A stretch of DNA of 64,000 nucleotides from Stereum hirsutum FP-91666 SS1 (lineage: Eukaryota > Basidiomycota > Agaricomycetes > Russulales > Stereaceae), in NCBI RefSeq assembly GCF_000264905.1, contig NW_006763142.1, positions 227,353 through 291,352 of the forward strand. Direction: 5' to 3'. Position 1 is the first letter of the stretch. Each line of letters begins with the position of its first letter. Under the pieces are notes generated by a model. The model saw only the letters and a program-made list of their open reading frames with translations. It made no database searches and had not been told where the DNA came from. Position numbers and translations under genes: made by a program. Of this stretch, positions 22,062-33,016 are shown one piece after another.

Positions 22062-22974
22062 ATGGGCTATCCTCCCAAGAAATCTCTCAACATCGAGGCT
22101 GCTCCCTTTGTGCCCCAGGGTATTACCGTCTTCAACGACTCTGCCATCGGAGAGTCTGGCTCCCTCCTCTCCAGTCCATCACCCAATTCTGCTAGCGATC
22201 GTGCTCCACCTGGCCTTGACGCTGCTCTCCCTCCGCACGGGAACTTTGCTTCCCCTCTTCCATCTCAAGAAGCTCGCGTATCTGACTGGCGCGCTAGAGG
22301 TCCTCAAATGACTGGGTCCCCAAACGTAACACCCTCTGAGTCTCGCTTCAAGGTCTATACACCGCGAAATGGCGTCTTTTCACCTGGGGCGTATGTGCAT
22401 GAAAAGGCAATTGTCGACGACAGAAGTGACTCTGAAGATACCCTCGCGGCGGAAGTCTCTGGTCCGGACACAAAAGCTTCAGACGAGACTCGTGATGCCC
22501 ATAATGGTCATAACTATATCCCTCCTGCGCGTCGTGACGGTACAGGTGCGTCCAATCTCTCATTTGCCTTAGCCCACTTCGACCAATATATTCCTCCTTT
22601 TGTCGCAGACACTGGGAAATGCCCAACAACCGAGAAATACATCCCACCCGCCAAGCGTGTCGACCCAGTCCTAGAATCCTACAAATCACAGAGAGCCGCA
22701 AACTGTCAGCACGATTGGATGCGTGGAGCTAGGTACGAGAAATTCGAAGGTTCAGAGTGTTGGGGTTGCTCGAAGCGTTGGCCTTGGCTCTACGTGCGTC
22801 CATTATTTTTTCCATCACGTTATCCTTCTGTGAGCTTTCGACTGATGACAATCGTGCTTTGAGTAGAAGTGTAAGAGCTGCCCCAGGGAGTTGTGTCATG
22901 AATGTCGCTACAAGGAGCGTTTTGGCACTGTCACGTACCCTCTTGTCGAAAGCGGTGAAGGAAAAGGCTTATGA
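22062..22974 (+). CDS. YIPP-repeat protein with a C-terminal CxxC zinc-finger-like module
   Basis: Two exons (22062-22793 and 22867-22974; intron GTGCGT...GAGTAG) give 279 residues. The first 150 residues are polar and probably disordered. The motif YIPP recurs three times, at residues 152, 176 and 193 (NYIPPARR, QYIPPFVA, KYIPPAKR). The C-terminus holds NCQHDW at 215, then CWGC at 233-236, CKSC at 246-249 and CHEC at 254-257, together with aromatic residues. This looks like a small treble-clef or ribbon zinc module split by the intron. A potential GTACAG/GTGCGT donor near 22541-22550 was not used, because reading through keeps the second YIPP motif in frame. I do not recognise a named family. 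The YIPP repeats could be short linear docking motifs; this is inference. Confidence 0.75.
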
Positions 22975-23269
22975 AGGTAGAACTGTTGGTTGATGTCCTT
23001 GATCTGCAACCCGTCCACTCCCATCTATAATGACCCTATACCTCTTGTAATAAAATAGTCCAAGTGCCTTGACGAGACACGGAAAAATTTCTTTCATGTT
23101 TGTTTACAAATAATTGACACCAATACAGTACACGCCGTTCTCAAGAACATCTGCAAGAAATAAAACGTAATAAATGGAGCGGGGGTTCTATAATGCAACT
23201 CATCCCCGCGATATACGTATGACATGAAGGAAACGCCTCTAATGACTGGAGCGAACGAGATTCCGATCA

Positions 23270-25215
23270 TCAACCCAACAACCCCTCATCGCTCTCCGTC
23301 GAACTATAGGGGTTGTTGAGCTCCCACCGTGTCGCCACGCGAAGACGTTGTGCAGGCGGAACGTGTTTATCGTCGAGCGCATGAGGATGACCACCGTGAA
23401 GAACTCCGACACGCAGCATAGAAAGCAACTAAAAGAAGTGAAGAAAAACATCAATACGAGGAAGGGGAAGAGGCAGAGGGAGAGAAAATAGGACGAACGT
23501 TGTGTGCTGCGTTCGAGTGGTCGTATACGCCTCCAAAAAAGGCCGTCGTCGCATCCTTGCCGACGTATTTCTTCAAGAGATGGGCACCACCGGGATGTTC
23601 GTCGATGAAGGAGCCAACGTCGTGGATGAAGCCGGAAATGAGGACAAGTCGTCGCGTCTCAGACTGGTCTTGGACTACACATATGGTGAGGAAAGATTCA
23701 GTACACGATGCGGATCTGTCGAAACTCGATAGGGGATATCGGGACAGTGAATGAGACGTACAAGACTGCCACGAGATAACGGGAAGGTCATCGACATCCT
23801 CAGGCCAGGTGATGTTTTCCTGTTTTTCGCGCAGGCGCTTGAGCTGCATGGTAAGTTGGCCCTTGCGTATCTCGTTCTCCGGGAAGGTCTGCAGGGCAAA
23901 GGTCAGTGAGATGGCGTGAAGAGTTATTGAAGATAATTATATTGAAGGCGTACCTTCAGATGCGAGGCGAGACCCAACTTATAGCAGACCCAGATGAACC
24001 ACTTGGTAGGGTCATACTGGTACCATTTTATTGCGTTGCGATAATCCATGGGGAACTGATCTGAGTGAGAGAGTGATATCAGCATCGAATCAAAATATGG
24101 CGGCTCGGATAAAAGCAAAGACAGAGACGCACGATGGAAGCCATGGTATCCTGCAACGAAGCAAGTCGAGGTCAGCACTGGACCGCGAAGAGAAGCAAAT
24201 AGCATAGACGAACCTTCACCAACTGTAACAAGCGCAGTAATGAAATGGTCCCTCGGCGTATGCTTGTCGTCGAAAGGTGCCTCTCCCAACCAGTGTGCCA
24301 AACTATTCACACAGAACGTCGAATGGTGCACAAACACCAACCTCGCCGCACCCGCATAGAAATACCCTCCCCTCCAATCACCCCACAATAATCCCGGAAT
24401 GACCGTCGGGACCCCGAACCCCATTGCCAGAATCAACCAAAGGTACCACCGATGTTGCCACCGCACAACTTCAGATCTCGAGAGGTCAGAGACGTCGGCG
24501 ACACCGGGTTTGCGAATGGGCTTGAAGAGCATCCAACCGACGTGCGACCACCAGAAGCCCCAGTGGGCGTTGTAAGGGTCGAGCTCGGTGTCGGTGTATC
24601 GATGGTGAGCGCGGTGGCCGCGAGACCACCATTTGATGGAGCCTTGGACGGCACCGGTGCCAGCCATGGCTAGGAAGTACTGAAGAGGTTTCGAGGCGTT
24701 GTAGCAGCGATGAGCCCATAAACGGTGGAAGCCTGCGGTAATGCCTGCATATTGTAGTGGTCAGTTGCGATCCAAATAAGTCCTCAAAACTATTCAGCGA
24801 GGAAGCCGAAACACCAGTGATACTCGCCAGATATTCACATGTCAAGAGAAAGGAAGAAATCTTGAGAAAGAGACTTACCGAGTCCAGTGATGAAGTAGTA
24901 GAGAACAGAGAACAGCGCCGTCTCCCACCTCAACTTGGTCGTACACATCCCATAGATTGCCATAGCAGGCGTGGCCGTCAGCACAATCAAGCTCACGTAG
25001 TTGAAGCGCGTGTAGAAGTTCGACCAGGACAGTGGCGGCAGCTCCCTCTCCTTCTTCAAAGTAAAGGCGACATAGTTATCGGGGATATCGATATCAATAG
25101 GTTGTTCCCCAAACGCGAGCTTCTCCACGAGTTTCGAAGGGTTCAAGGGAAGAGAAGGACAGTCCGCTTTCGACGGAGGTGGCTTAGCCTGGCGAGAGGG
25201 GGGAACGGAAGACAT
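23270..25215 (-). CDS. OLE1: acyl-CoA delta-9 desaturase with C-terminal cytochrome b5 domain
   Basis: Seven exons (25215-24879, 24744-24214, 24150-24133, 24060-23954, 23888-23762, 23674-23499, 23428-23270) encode 484 residues. The enzyme introduces the C9 double bond into palmitoyl- and stearoyl-CoA in the ER. The three di-iron histidine boxes are complete: HRLWAH (119-124), HRAHH (156-160) and HGFHH (292-296). Hydrophobic pairs lie around residues 60-110 and 210-260. The cytochrome b5 domain begins near 355, with the haem motif HPGG at 400-403 and a second His at 426 or 431. Exon 3 is only 18 nt and carries most of the third histidine box, whose last His is completed by exon 4. The start is the first ATG; GTG starts upstream were not used. 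The gene converges with the YIPP gene and follows the GH71 gene on the same strand. Confidence 0.96.
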
Positions 25216-25668
25216 GGAGGAGATGTCTTGCACAACGAAAGCGAGGTGATTCGACCAGTGTTTATATCATCCAAGGAGTTCAAAACGATGGGGAACATTT
25301 CTAACGGACAATGAGCCCACTGCGGTGATTTCCCCATCGTCCTTGCCCCAGAAGAAAGTGACCGTAGCCCGGCCGAGTCTCGACGCGTCTCGGAAGGTCT
25401 GGGACTGGCGCCGTCGCTTGGGCCCATATTGAAACTCCGCGATCCATTCTACTACGCCACTGTGGCGCCACCTTACCGCAACGGTCCAATCGCACGACCA
25501 CCTAACAGTTCACATATCAGCCAATCAATGCCTCCGTTGGGGGTATGAGCGTGTACCGACGAATGAAATATAAATACACAGAAGCAACAACGAAACCCCA
25601 ACTGATGACTTTCCCCAATCCTTGAGACCACCCACATCATAACCCGATTCTGTGCCCTAACTCCGCCA
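25216..25668. other. OLE1 upstream region and GH71 3' end
   Basis: A 453-bp tandem spacer. It holds the OLE1 promoter, including the TATA box at 25261-25266, and the 3' UTR of the GH71 gene. No coding frame is recognised. Confidence 0.5.
25261..25266 (-). promoter_or_regulatory. TATA box of the desaturase gene
   Basis: TATAAA read on the minus strand, 46 bp before the desaturase ATG. It is a consensus match but very close to the start codon, so the 5' UTR would be short. Confidence 0.4.
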
Positions 25669-27654
25669 CTAAGCACTCGCCACAAACGCATTGAAGTCCC
25701 AATACTGCGGCCCCTGCGCACTATAATGCATGCCTGACGGCGTAAACCTCGTAATTGTCGACAGCACTCCCTGGTTCCTCGTGATTTGGGCAGAGACATC
25801 ACAGGTATCGATGAAAGGTAGCGATAGTTTGTAAACGCCGGAGGCGGAATAGGACGTAGTACTGGTCGATGAACCGCAAGTGAGTGTTATTGATGTGTTT
25901 GTGGCGAGGGAGGGGGCAAGGTGCACCACGGCCCAGAGGGTGTTCGAAGTCTGCGTGGGGGAAAATGATGAGCTCGTGAGAAAAGTGGGGGTAGAGGAGG
26001 GATGTACCCAATCAGCATTGGCAGGTCTTGCGACAGAGTCCCCCGTAGGTTGCGCATTCTTATCATATAAACGTCCCCAAAGATAAAACTTATCCTGGGT
26101 GATTGCCGGGTAGACTCCGGTCTTGAAGGCTTGGATATAGTACGGGAGCATCTTCAACCACCCTGCGGATCAGCCGTTGATCAGCATGCAACATCCAGCC
26201 ACAGAATGCAAGAAAATAGTAATAAGGGCGTACCTTGGTGGTCATACTTCGTTACCCATTCACTATAGGGAGGAAGCTCGCCTTTGAAAGGAGTGATATA
26301 AGAAGACTCGGTGTAGTCATTCCAGGTTACTACAAACAAGGGCGCGTAGACATATTAGTTTCCGTGAAATTGAGATATACAAGATTGTAGGCGCTCTCAC
26401 CAACTTCGACCATAGCCACCTGCTCCCTATTCGCGATGAGCTGTTCCCAACGCGAAGCCCACAACCAGTCATCTGGTCGATATATGAAGTTCTTGTTGTA
26501 AGACTCTGGACCGTAATGCTAACGAGAGCGCACCGGGGTAAGCACACCAATTGAGGCATGGAGGAAAGACAGATGGGAAGGCTTACCGCATAGAACCAAG
26601 GCGAAGCCGGGGCGACATATCCCTTTCCATTCGTCTCCGAAATCCAAGTCTGATCGTTAGAGAACGAGATATCGTTGTTACCCTGGGGCCACCCGCCATT
26701 CCACTGCAAAACATTGTCAGTTATCGCAGTCTGAATATGAACTCGAATCAAAGACACCGGATACGCACGTTCAAACTCGCTTGAACCCCACTCCATCCCG
26801 TCCACCCCTTACTCATGTCAAAGAATGCTGGCGCAAACCAAAACCCACTAGTCACGCTCTGCCACCCTGCCTGCCCAAACCCACAGGCCTCTCCCGCAAA
26901 CGTGCTCAACACAGGTTGCAAACTCATTCCTCCATTCCCGTCGGCTGTACAAATCTGTAGCTGCGCCGAAGAATTTGAATGCGCGGTGGCGATCGAGCGC
27001 AAGTTTGATGCGTCGTTGGAATTCGCACAAGGAAAGGACGACATGTCGAATGAGATGGCAAGTTTGAAGGGTTTAGCGGTACAGTTATTCGTGGATCTAG
27101 GGCCGGTCGCAGCGAATGAAGAGCTGGAATCAAATGTGTCGATGTCGTCGACGAAGGTATGAGCACTCTGTGTCGCGCAGGTGGAGGAGACGTTGGCATT
27201 GAAAGCTTCTGCGGCTGAGAAAGCATCGGAGATGCGTGCAGGTTGCCAGGGATCGGCACCCATGTTGAGGATGAACCCGTCTAGGCCGTTGGTGGCGGCC
27301 AAATAAATGTCTGTTGACGAAAAAAATATTATGAGGAAGGTAATATGACTGGGTAAGGAGGTGAACACGCACCGCTTGCCCAATCGCTTGGTGTGTACGA
27401 GTAGGTATACCTATTTGTAGTAAGGTCAGTATCATATAACGGTACCGGTGATACTCTTAAGAACGAAGAACGCACCCAACCATATGATGAGCCACGACGG
27501 GCTTGTCGATCACACACGAAGCAGTGGTCTCCGAACCATCTTCTATCCCTATATGAGCCTGAGACCAAGCATTTCGTGGTGAAGGCTTGACCGAAAGAGC
27601 CATAGACAAAGTCCCAAGTGCTAAGATCCCGACGGTAGAGATGGTCAAAATCAT
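25669..27654 (-). CDS. secreted glycoside hydrolase family 71 alpha-1,3-glucanase (mutanase)
   Basis: Seven exons (27654-27476, 27410-27373, 27310-26769, 26703-26587, 26518-26401, 26329-26234, 26162-25669) give 527 residues. An N-terminal signal peptide (MILTISTVGILALGTLSMA) is followed by the GH71 hallmark VVAHHMVGYTYSYTPSDWA and by LAATNGLDGFILNMG. Further family segments are the FAPAFFDMS region, WNGGWPQ and VTWNDYTESSY. The C-terminal quarter, after KFYLWGRLYD, is a beta-rich Thr/Ser domain without a known carbohydrate-binding signature. Such enzymes cut alpha-1,3-glucan in fungal cell walls, during cell separation or autolysis or against other fungi. The 38-nt exon 2 is short but is required to join AHHMVG to the next block. 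All joins keep the frame. Confidence 0.94.
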
Positions 27655-28963
27655 GGTGTGAGCGTCCACAACTTGGAGCAGGATGAGGATGTCGCTCTGG
27701 AGTTGGAGAACAGCTGGGGATGTGTTAGCACAAGGAAAAATGTAGCATAGGTGTCGCATACTTATACATTTCCGAGAACCTACACAACCAGAGGGCGAGA
27801 CATAAGCGCACCGGGGTTGAAAGTTGCGGTGGCCCTATTTCGGTCGCAGGGAGAAATAACGAAGTAGAACCGGGCAGTGAGCCTGAGTTACTGAGAGTCG
27901 ACCATCTTTGCAGTATAGATGGTTTGGACAGATTGGGTGTTGGATGGGTACACCGGATTTTTCGGTTGTAAAGGTGAGACACCGGAAGCCCCAGATCGGT
28001 GTCTCAGCACGATGTGGTACCGGAACGCCGCCCGCCGTGCCGGAGCTCGTTCGTTCCCTTCCCCTCTCAGAATACGGAGAGCATGTTTCTTTCACCTGGC
28101 AGTTCTTAACAGGAGATGATGGCATGGTTGGTGGTAAAACACGCCGGTGGACTCGAAGATGCAGCTCTAAGAACGGGTATTCTCCGGGATATCGTAGCAC
28201 GACAGGTTACCAAGGGTCGCGTCAGAGCAGAGAGAAGCTCTGAAGGGCAGAGAGCAGAATCTGAGCCATACGTTGACCGTGACCTGGCATTGGTATACGT
28301 TGTTCGTCAAGAAGGCCGCCGTCGCCGACTGCGCCACAAACATCGAGCAAAAGTTCAAAGTCCGCCTCAGCGTAAGCGCTCTGCAGGCTCCGGCGCTTAT
28401 TTCGAGGAGCTCTTCGCGCCAACATCACCCATCGTCGCTGTGGTCTGCTCAATATACTCTGCTGCTTTCATGCTGTAATAAATTTCTCGATTTGTAATGT
28501 CTATATTCACAAACCAGAATATCTCCCCAACGATACTTGGCCTGTGCGGTGTAGTCTCTGAGTCCGTGTACTGCATTGATTTCTGCTCAATCTGGACGCC
28601 CCTGCTCCATGCTCCCTGTTCTTGACGCTCGGCATTCTGGTCTCCATCAAAAATTCGTTGATATCCACAATGTTCGAATTCAAAAGGTGCCATAGACATT
28701 CCACTTTCTAGTCTATCCTCCTCCCGGACCTGGTTGATCCGTGCAGAATGACATCATTCACTGTTCCCCAACAAGGACTCCTTCCCCGACGTCATTTCCA
28801 CCGACGTCACTCTTGCTATAATGCTCCATACCAGGCCGTTCATTATTATAAAGGCGAGAGCAGAAGGTTGCTCAGCACAAGAACACAACATCCCGAATAC
28901 ACTTCCACTCTTCTAAATCGCCTTTATACTACAACAAACCCTTCGTCTCCCCACAAACCAACC
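27655..28963. other. 1.3-kb intergenic region between divergent genes
   Basis: Holds the promoters of GH71 (leftward) and of the hydrophilic protein at 28964 (rightward; TATAAAG at 28847-28853, about 115 bp before its ATG). Overlapping short frames occupy 28100-28500 on both strands. They show no motif and I could not build a gene from them. Confidence 0.45.
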
Positions 28964-29725
28964 ATGTCCACTAGCATCGACACCAACGCCCCCACCGGTG
29001 CTCACACCGCCGGCCTTAACCCCACCCCCTCATCTGCCACTACCTACGGTGCCACCGGCTCAACAAACCCTTCCCAATCTGGCACCACCAACCCGCCCAC
29101 CACTCTCGACCCAACACCATCTTCCGCCACCACCGGCGAGCCTACAACTACGTCCGCTACTGCACATGACCAACCGCCACCACACAACCAGCCTGGGACT
29201 GGTGTGCAGAGCGAGGACGCGGGGACGGGTGCGAATGAGGAGTACCCGGAACAGAAGCATGCGGGTGCGGTGGGATATGGACCAAATTACGGAAAAGGAG
29301 TGGTACGTGGTGCCTTGATGCATGGCACTGAGGATCGTTTTGCTGATACTGTGGATGATGATACAGGGTGTGGGTGAGAAGCTCGGAGGCCTTACGGAGG
29401 AAGTCAAGGGCAAAGTGCTGAAGAAGCCCGAGGCCGTCCAGCACGGTCATGATCGTCGTACGGGAGAGCTCAAGAAGAAAGAGGAGGATGCTGCCGTACG
29501 TATCGTTTCGATACCCTCACTCTGAATTTCCCCGTTACCTGTAGAGACGCTCACTCGCTGTCTGCTTTACAGAACTCGAGTCCCTTCGAGAACAAATCAG
29601 AACATGCACCAGCACCAGCGACTAGCGGAGAGACGGAGCGCGCTGCCATGACAGCCCCCGAGGGCACGGAGCACGGTGAGAGGCAGAAAGCTCAAAGGGG
29701 CGAAGGGAAGACGAAGATGATTTGA
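28964..29725 (+). CDS. hydrophilic T/P/S-rich protein of 206 residues, possible stress protein
   Basis: Three exons (28964-29302, 29367-29495, 29573-29725) with donors GTACGT and GTACGT. The first 95 residues are almost only Thr, Pro, Ser, Ala, Gly and Asn, with a repeated motif TPSSATT (twice) in a disordered context. The central part, GVGEKLGGLTEEVKGKVLKK, is a charged amphipathic helix reminiscent of CsbD-like or LEA-type stress proteins, and the C-terminus is highly charged. There is no signal peptide, membrane segment or cysteine. The assignment to any family is weak. A role in desiccation or general stress is inference from composition only. The TATA box at 28847 and the ACC-ATG context support expression. 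Confidence 0.7.
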
Positions 29726-30631
29726 GCTCTTCCTTCTTCCTTTGAGTTGGCTTAATTTGCCGTGCCACTCTTGTACGCAAGTGTGGATGCATGATGTATA
29801 ACATACCACTTATCTAAAACATCAATAATAGAACACTCGCATCATCTCTATGTTTCGTCCATGATGATAGTGTAGCAGTCAACGAAATGGAAACAAGCTC
29901 AGTAAACTTCAGAAAGGGGGCTGTGTCCCTGCGTTGTGGCGGTGGCGCCGCCTATGCGGCTACAGCCGAGCACTTCAGCACTGGTGAAAATCAGAAGTCG
30001 CTGTTTCTTTCCACCTCCCTGAACGCATGCTTCATCGTCTTGAACGTCTGCATTAGAAAAATCCTGTATGGAATACTTGGTGCTCTCCCAGAACCAGTCC
30101 AAGAGTGCCGACCCTCAGAACACCACTGCTCTTCCGACGTTAAACCCGCCATTTCCCCTTTGCCCCTTGTTCACTGCACGTCGTCCACATCTGACCATAT
30201 CGACCATGCGTTACTCGATTTCTCTCAGCAATGTTCGTGATGAAAACACGAGCTGAAGTATTTCTGGGCGGCCCGCTTGGGATCACTGGTTGATCACTTG
30301 TACCAGGAGCTTCTTCAAGGTTAACTCGAGGCTCATCCACTTGACCGCTCTAGACCTAAACGCTGCATGGAGAATACGACAAGAAGCTCTCGGAGGCTCA
30401 TGCTCGGGCCATTATGTCTGGTTTGACCATATTTGTGCCTTAATTATTTCAGTATGGGTGCTGTTGAAGGCGATCACAGCTGTTGGCTTGGTTGCTGTCG
30501 CTCCGAAGATTACGCTACTCCCAACCTGTGTTCCAGTGAATATCGGAACACCATACCTTCAACTATATAAACTCACTTCTAATACTCTCATCAATATCGA
30601 AGCTCTACAGCCCTCATATCTCTCCTCAAGA
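29726..30631. other. intergenic, upstream of the first GH12 gene
   Basis: No gene is recognised. The last 70 bp are the core promoter of the GH12 gene, with TATATAA at 30564-30570. Short frames at 29887-30240 and 30290-30742 lack motifs. Confidence 0.5.
30564..30570 (+). promoter_or_regulatory. TATA box of the first GH12 gene
   Basis: TATATAA lies 62-68 bp before the ATG at 30632. The third GH12 copy has its TATA box at nearly the same distance (59-65 bp), which supports both. Confidence 0.55.
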
Positions 30632-31994
30632 ATGTTGTTCCCTCTGCTTGCTCTCGCCTCTCTCAGCCTCGTCTTTGCACTCGATACCTCCTCCCACTGC
30701 GGCCAGTGGGACACAATCGACACCGGGATTCAATACAGGTAACGCTTCTACTCATACAACACGTCGATCACTAACTGAACACGCACAACATGGCAGTATC
30801 CTTCTAGACCAATGGGGGGCGTCCGGTGCCAGTTCTGGTGTCTCTTGCGCTTCTATCACCAGTGTCAGCGGTAGCAGCGTTGCTTGGGTGAATAACTGGA
30901 CTTGGACGGGCGGGACGGGAGTGAAGAGTTTCACGAATGTTCAACTGAACGATGGTATCAACCAGCAGTTGAGTGCTATTAGTAGTATGCCGGTACGTAT
31001 CTCCCCGCCTTTTCTTCGTACCATCTCCCAAACTGTATGGCGTGTTATAGACAACCTGGACCTGGAGCCAAACCACCACCGGAACCATAGTCGCGGATGT
31101 GGCCTACGACATGTTCACCTCCACCTCATCCGGAGGTTCCGCTGCTAACGAAATTATGATCTGGATGGCCAATATCAATGCCGGTCCTATCTCCGCAAGC
31201 TACGGCTCGGACGGACAGCCTGTTCCAGTGGCGAGCAGTATTTCTATCGCCGGAAATACCTGGTAAGACTCCTCATCCCTGTCACAGCTACACTTCCTTG
31301 TGTGATGCGGTTGCTGTGCATCGGGCTGAGTGCTGAACGTTGGGTCGTATAGGAACTTGTATCAAGGATCGAATGGGGCGAACAATGTCTTCTCGTTCCT
31401 CCCCACCTCGGGGCAGATTACGAGTTTCAGTGGTGACATTATGGACTTCTACGACGTACGCCTATCTTCCCTCTCCTTCAAATTCCGCATCAAATCACGA
31501 CTCACACAACATGAATCCACCGCAGTACCTCGTCTCAAACGAAGGGTTATCGTCCTCTCAATACCTCACAACAGCACAAGCAGGCACAGAAGCCACATCT
31601 GGGACTGCCGTTCTGACCACGTACGAATTCATACCATCTTCATATTCGCCGACACATCCTAAGAACTATGTGCTGATGTCCTCTGCTTCCTGATTTACAT
31701 ATATAAAGGACAAGCTTCAGCCTCGCCATAAACACCGGTAGCTCATCCGGCGGTGCCACCTCTAGCACATCCTCTACAATCACCGCAACTACGTCGTCGA
31801 GCGCAAGTGGAGCAACGCAGAGCAAGGTACATACGACCCTTCTCTGTCTGCTCGATTTCAGATGAGACTGATTTATCATGCTCATACTTGTGCAGTACGG
31901 CCAATGTGGTGGGCAGGGATGGACGGGACCTACGGCTTGTGCGTCGGGATCGACGTGTACTGCGTCAAACGAGTACTATAGTCAGTGTACTTAG
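30632..31994 (+). CDS. secreted GH12 endoglucanase with C-terminal CBM1 (copy A)
   Basis: Seven exons (30632-30738, 30797-30992, 31051-31262, 31353-31455, 31526-31620, 31709-31826, 31896-31994) give 309 residues. A 16-residue signal peptide precedes the GH12 jelly-roll ([38 protein letters not shown]). The likely nucleophile Glu is in [13 protein letters not shown] and the acid/base Glu in [11 protein letters not shown] Ser/Thr linker (about 240-277) leads to a fungal CBM1 ([11 protein letters not shown]...EYYSQC), which occupies the whole last exon and anchors the enzyme on cellulose. GH12 enzymes cut beta-1,4-glucan or xyloglucan. The introns match those of copy C at five positions. This is the first of three paralogues in 11 kb. 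Confidence 0.96.
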
Positions 31995-33016
31995 TCGGTG
32001 CAAGATGGGATGTCAGGGCTATCCAAAGGGATGAGAACGAACGCTCACGGTAGGCTAATCACGTCCGATTGGTACTCTGCCGCTGGTTGAACTGGGCCAT
32101 CAAAAGACATTTCTCTAAGGTAGCAATGGACGTGACATACGTACTGTCTAAAATAAATATTATCGTAGCGATTGAATGATTTTTGAGAGGTTTGAGGGAG
32201 CGTCAAGGGAGCGTCACGCCTCATGAAGTGTGGCGGTGGCGATGAAGGCCGGGAATGCGCGCACCGAATTTGCAATGACGTTCGAACACTCTCCGAACAC
32301 GGTTGCTAACCGACGGCAATTAATCTTTTCTTCCGTTCATTATGGTGTACCTTCAGGCTTCCGCCCCCTGTCTGGTCTCAGTCTGGCCCCATGAAGGAAT
32401 GGACGTCGATGATTTCCTCTGGATGGATTTTCTATTTTCCATGACGCGTAACGAGATGACTTGCTCCTATCATCAATTGGCAGGTCACAGGTGAGAACTT
32501 GAAGAGTCCTTTGGAACTGCAGACAAACTCCGGCCAAAGTTGCACGAGGTGGAGGAGTCTGAACAGGTCCGAAGCTAGGCCAGATTTCCCTCTGTCGCTG
32601 CGTCTCTAACATCAGCTTGCGAATGAACGGAGACCATGCATTGTTGCTATACGACAGCCTCCGCAACATAGTAACGACAGACGTCTGGCCCGAAACTGAT
32701 GGAAAGGCTGACCTTGCGTTCCGGTAACTTTAGCGTCGTGAAATGCACATGTTCCTGACGAACGGGACCACTTATAAGGCCGACTCCCTTCGAAAGACCG
32801 CAGCACTTACCTCTCGACCTTTTCGTTCTCTCGCCTCAGAGCTCTCAGCTGCTTGCTGTTCGACTCCTGTGCTCACTGGAACTAGCTTCTCAGTCCCTTT
32901 CATTCTTTTGATATCACCTTCCAGTCTTTTATCTCGGTCTTGACTTTGACCACACTTTCGCCTTGACTTCAAACTCAATCAAACGTTGGCTCATCGAAAC
33001 CATTATCATTTACACC
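31995..33016. other. intergenic between GH12 copies A and B
   Basis: About 1 kb with no recognised gene. ACTTATAAGG at 32770-32779 is a TATA-like site about 240 bp before the GH12-B ATG. The C/T-rich 32800-33000 stretch precedes the start. Confidence 0.45.

Noticed and set aside
22541..22614. possible intron in the YIPP gene (GTACAG or GTGCGT to TCGCAG)
   Set aside because: Reading through is in frame and preserves the second of three YIPP motifs, so coding is more likely.
28100..28700. overlapping short frames on both strands between GH71 and the T/P/S-rich protein
   Set aside because: There is no recognisable motif, and no consistent exon chain could be built.
28728..28740. ACCTGGTTGATCC, identical to the start of eukaryotic 18S rRNA
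   Set aside because: The match stops after 13 bases and the downstream sequence is unlike 18S rRNA, so it is a chance match.
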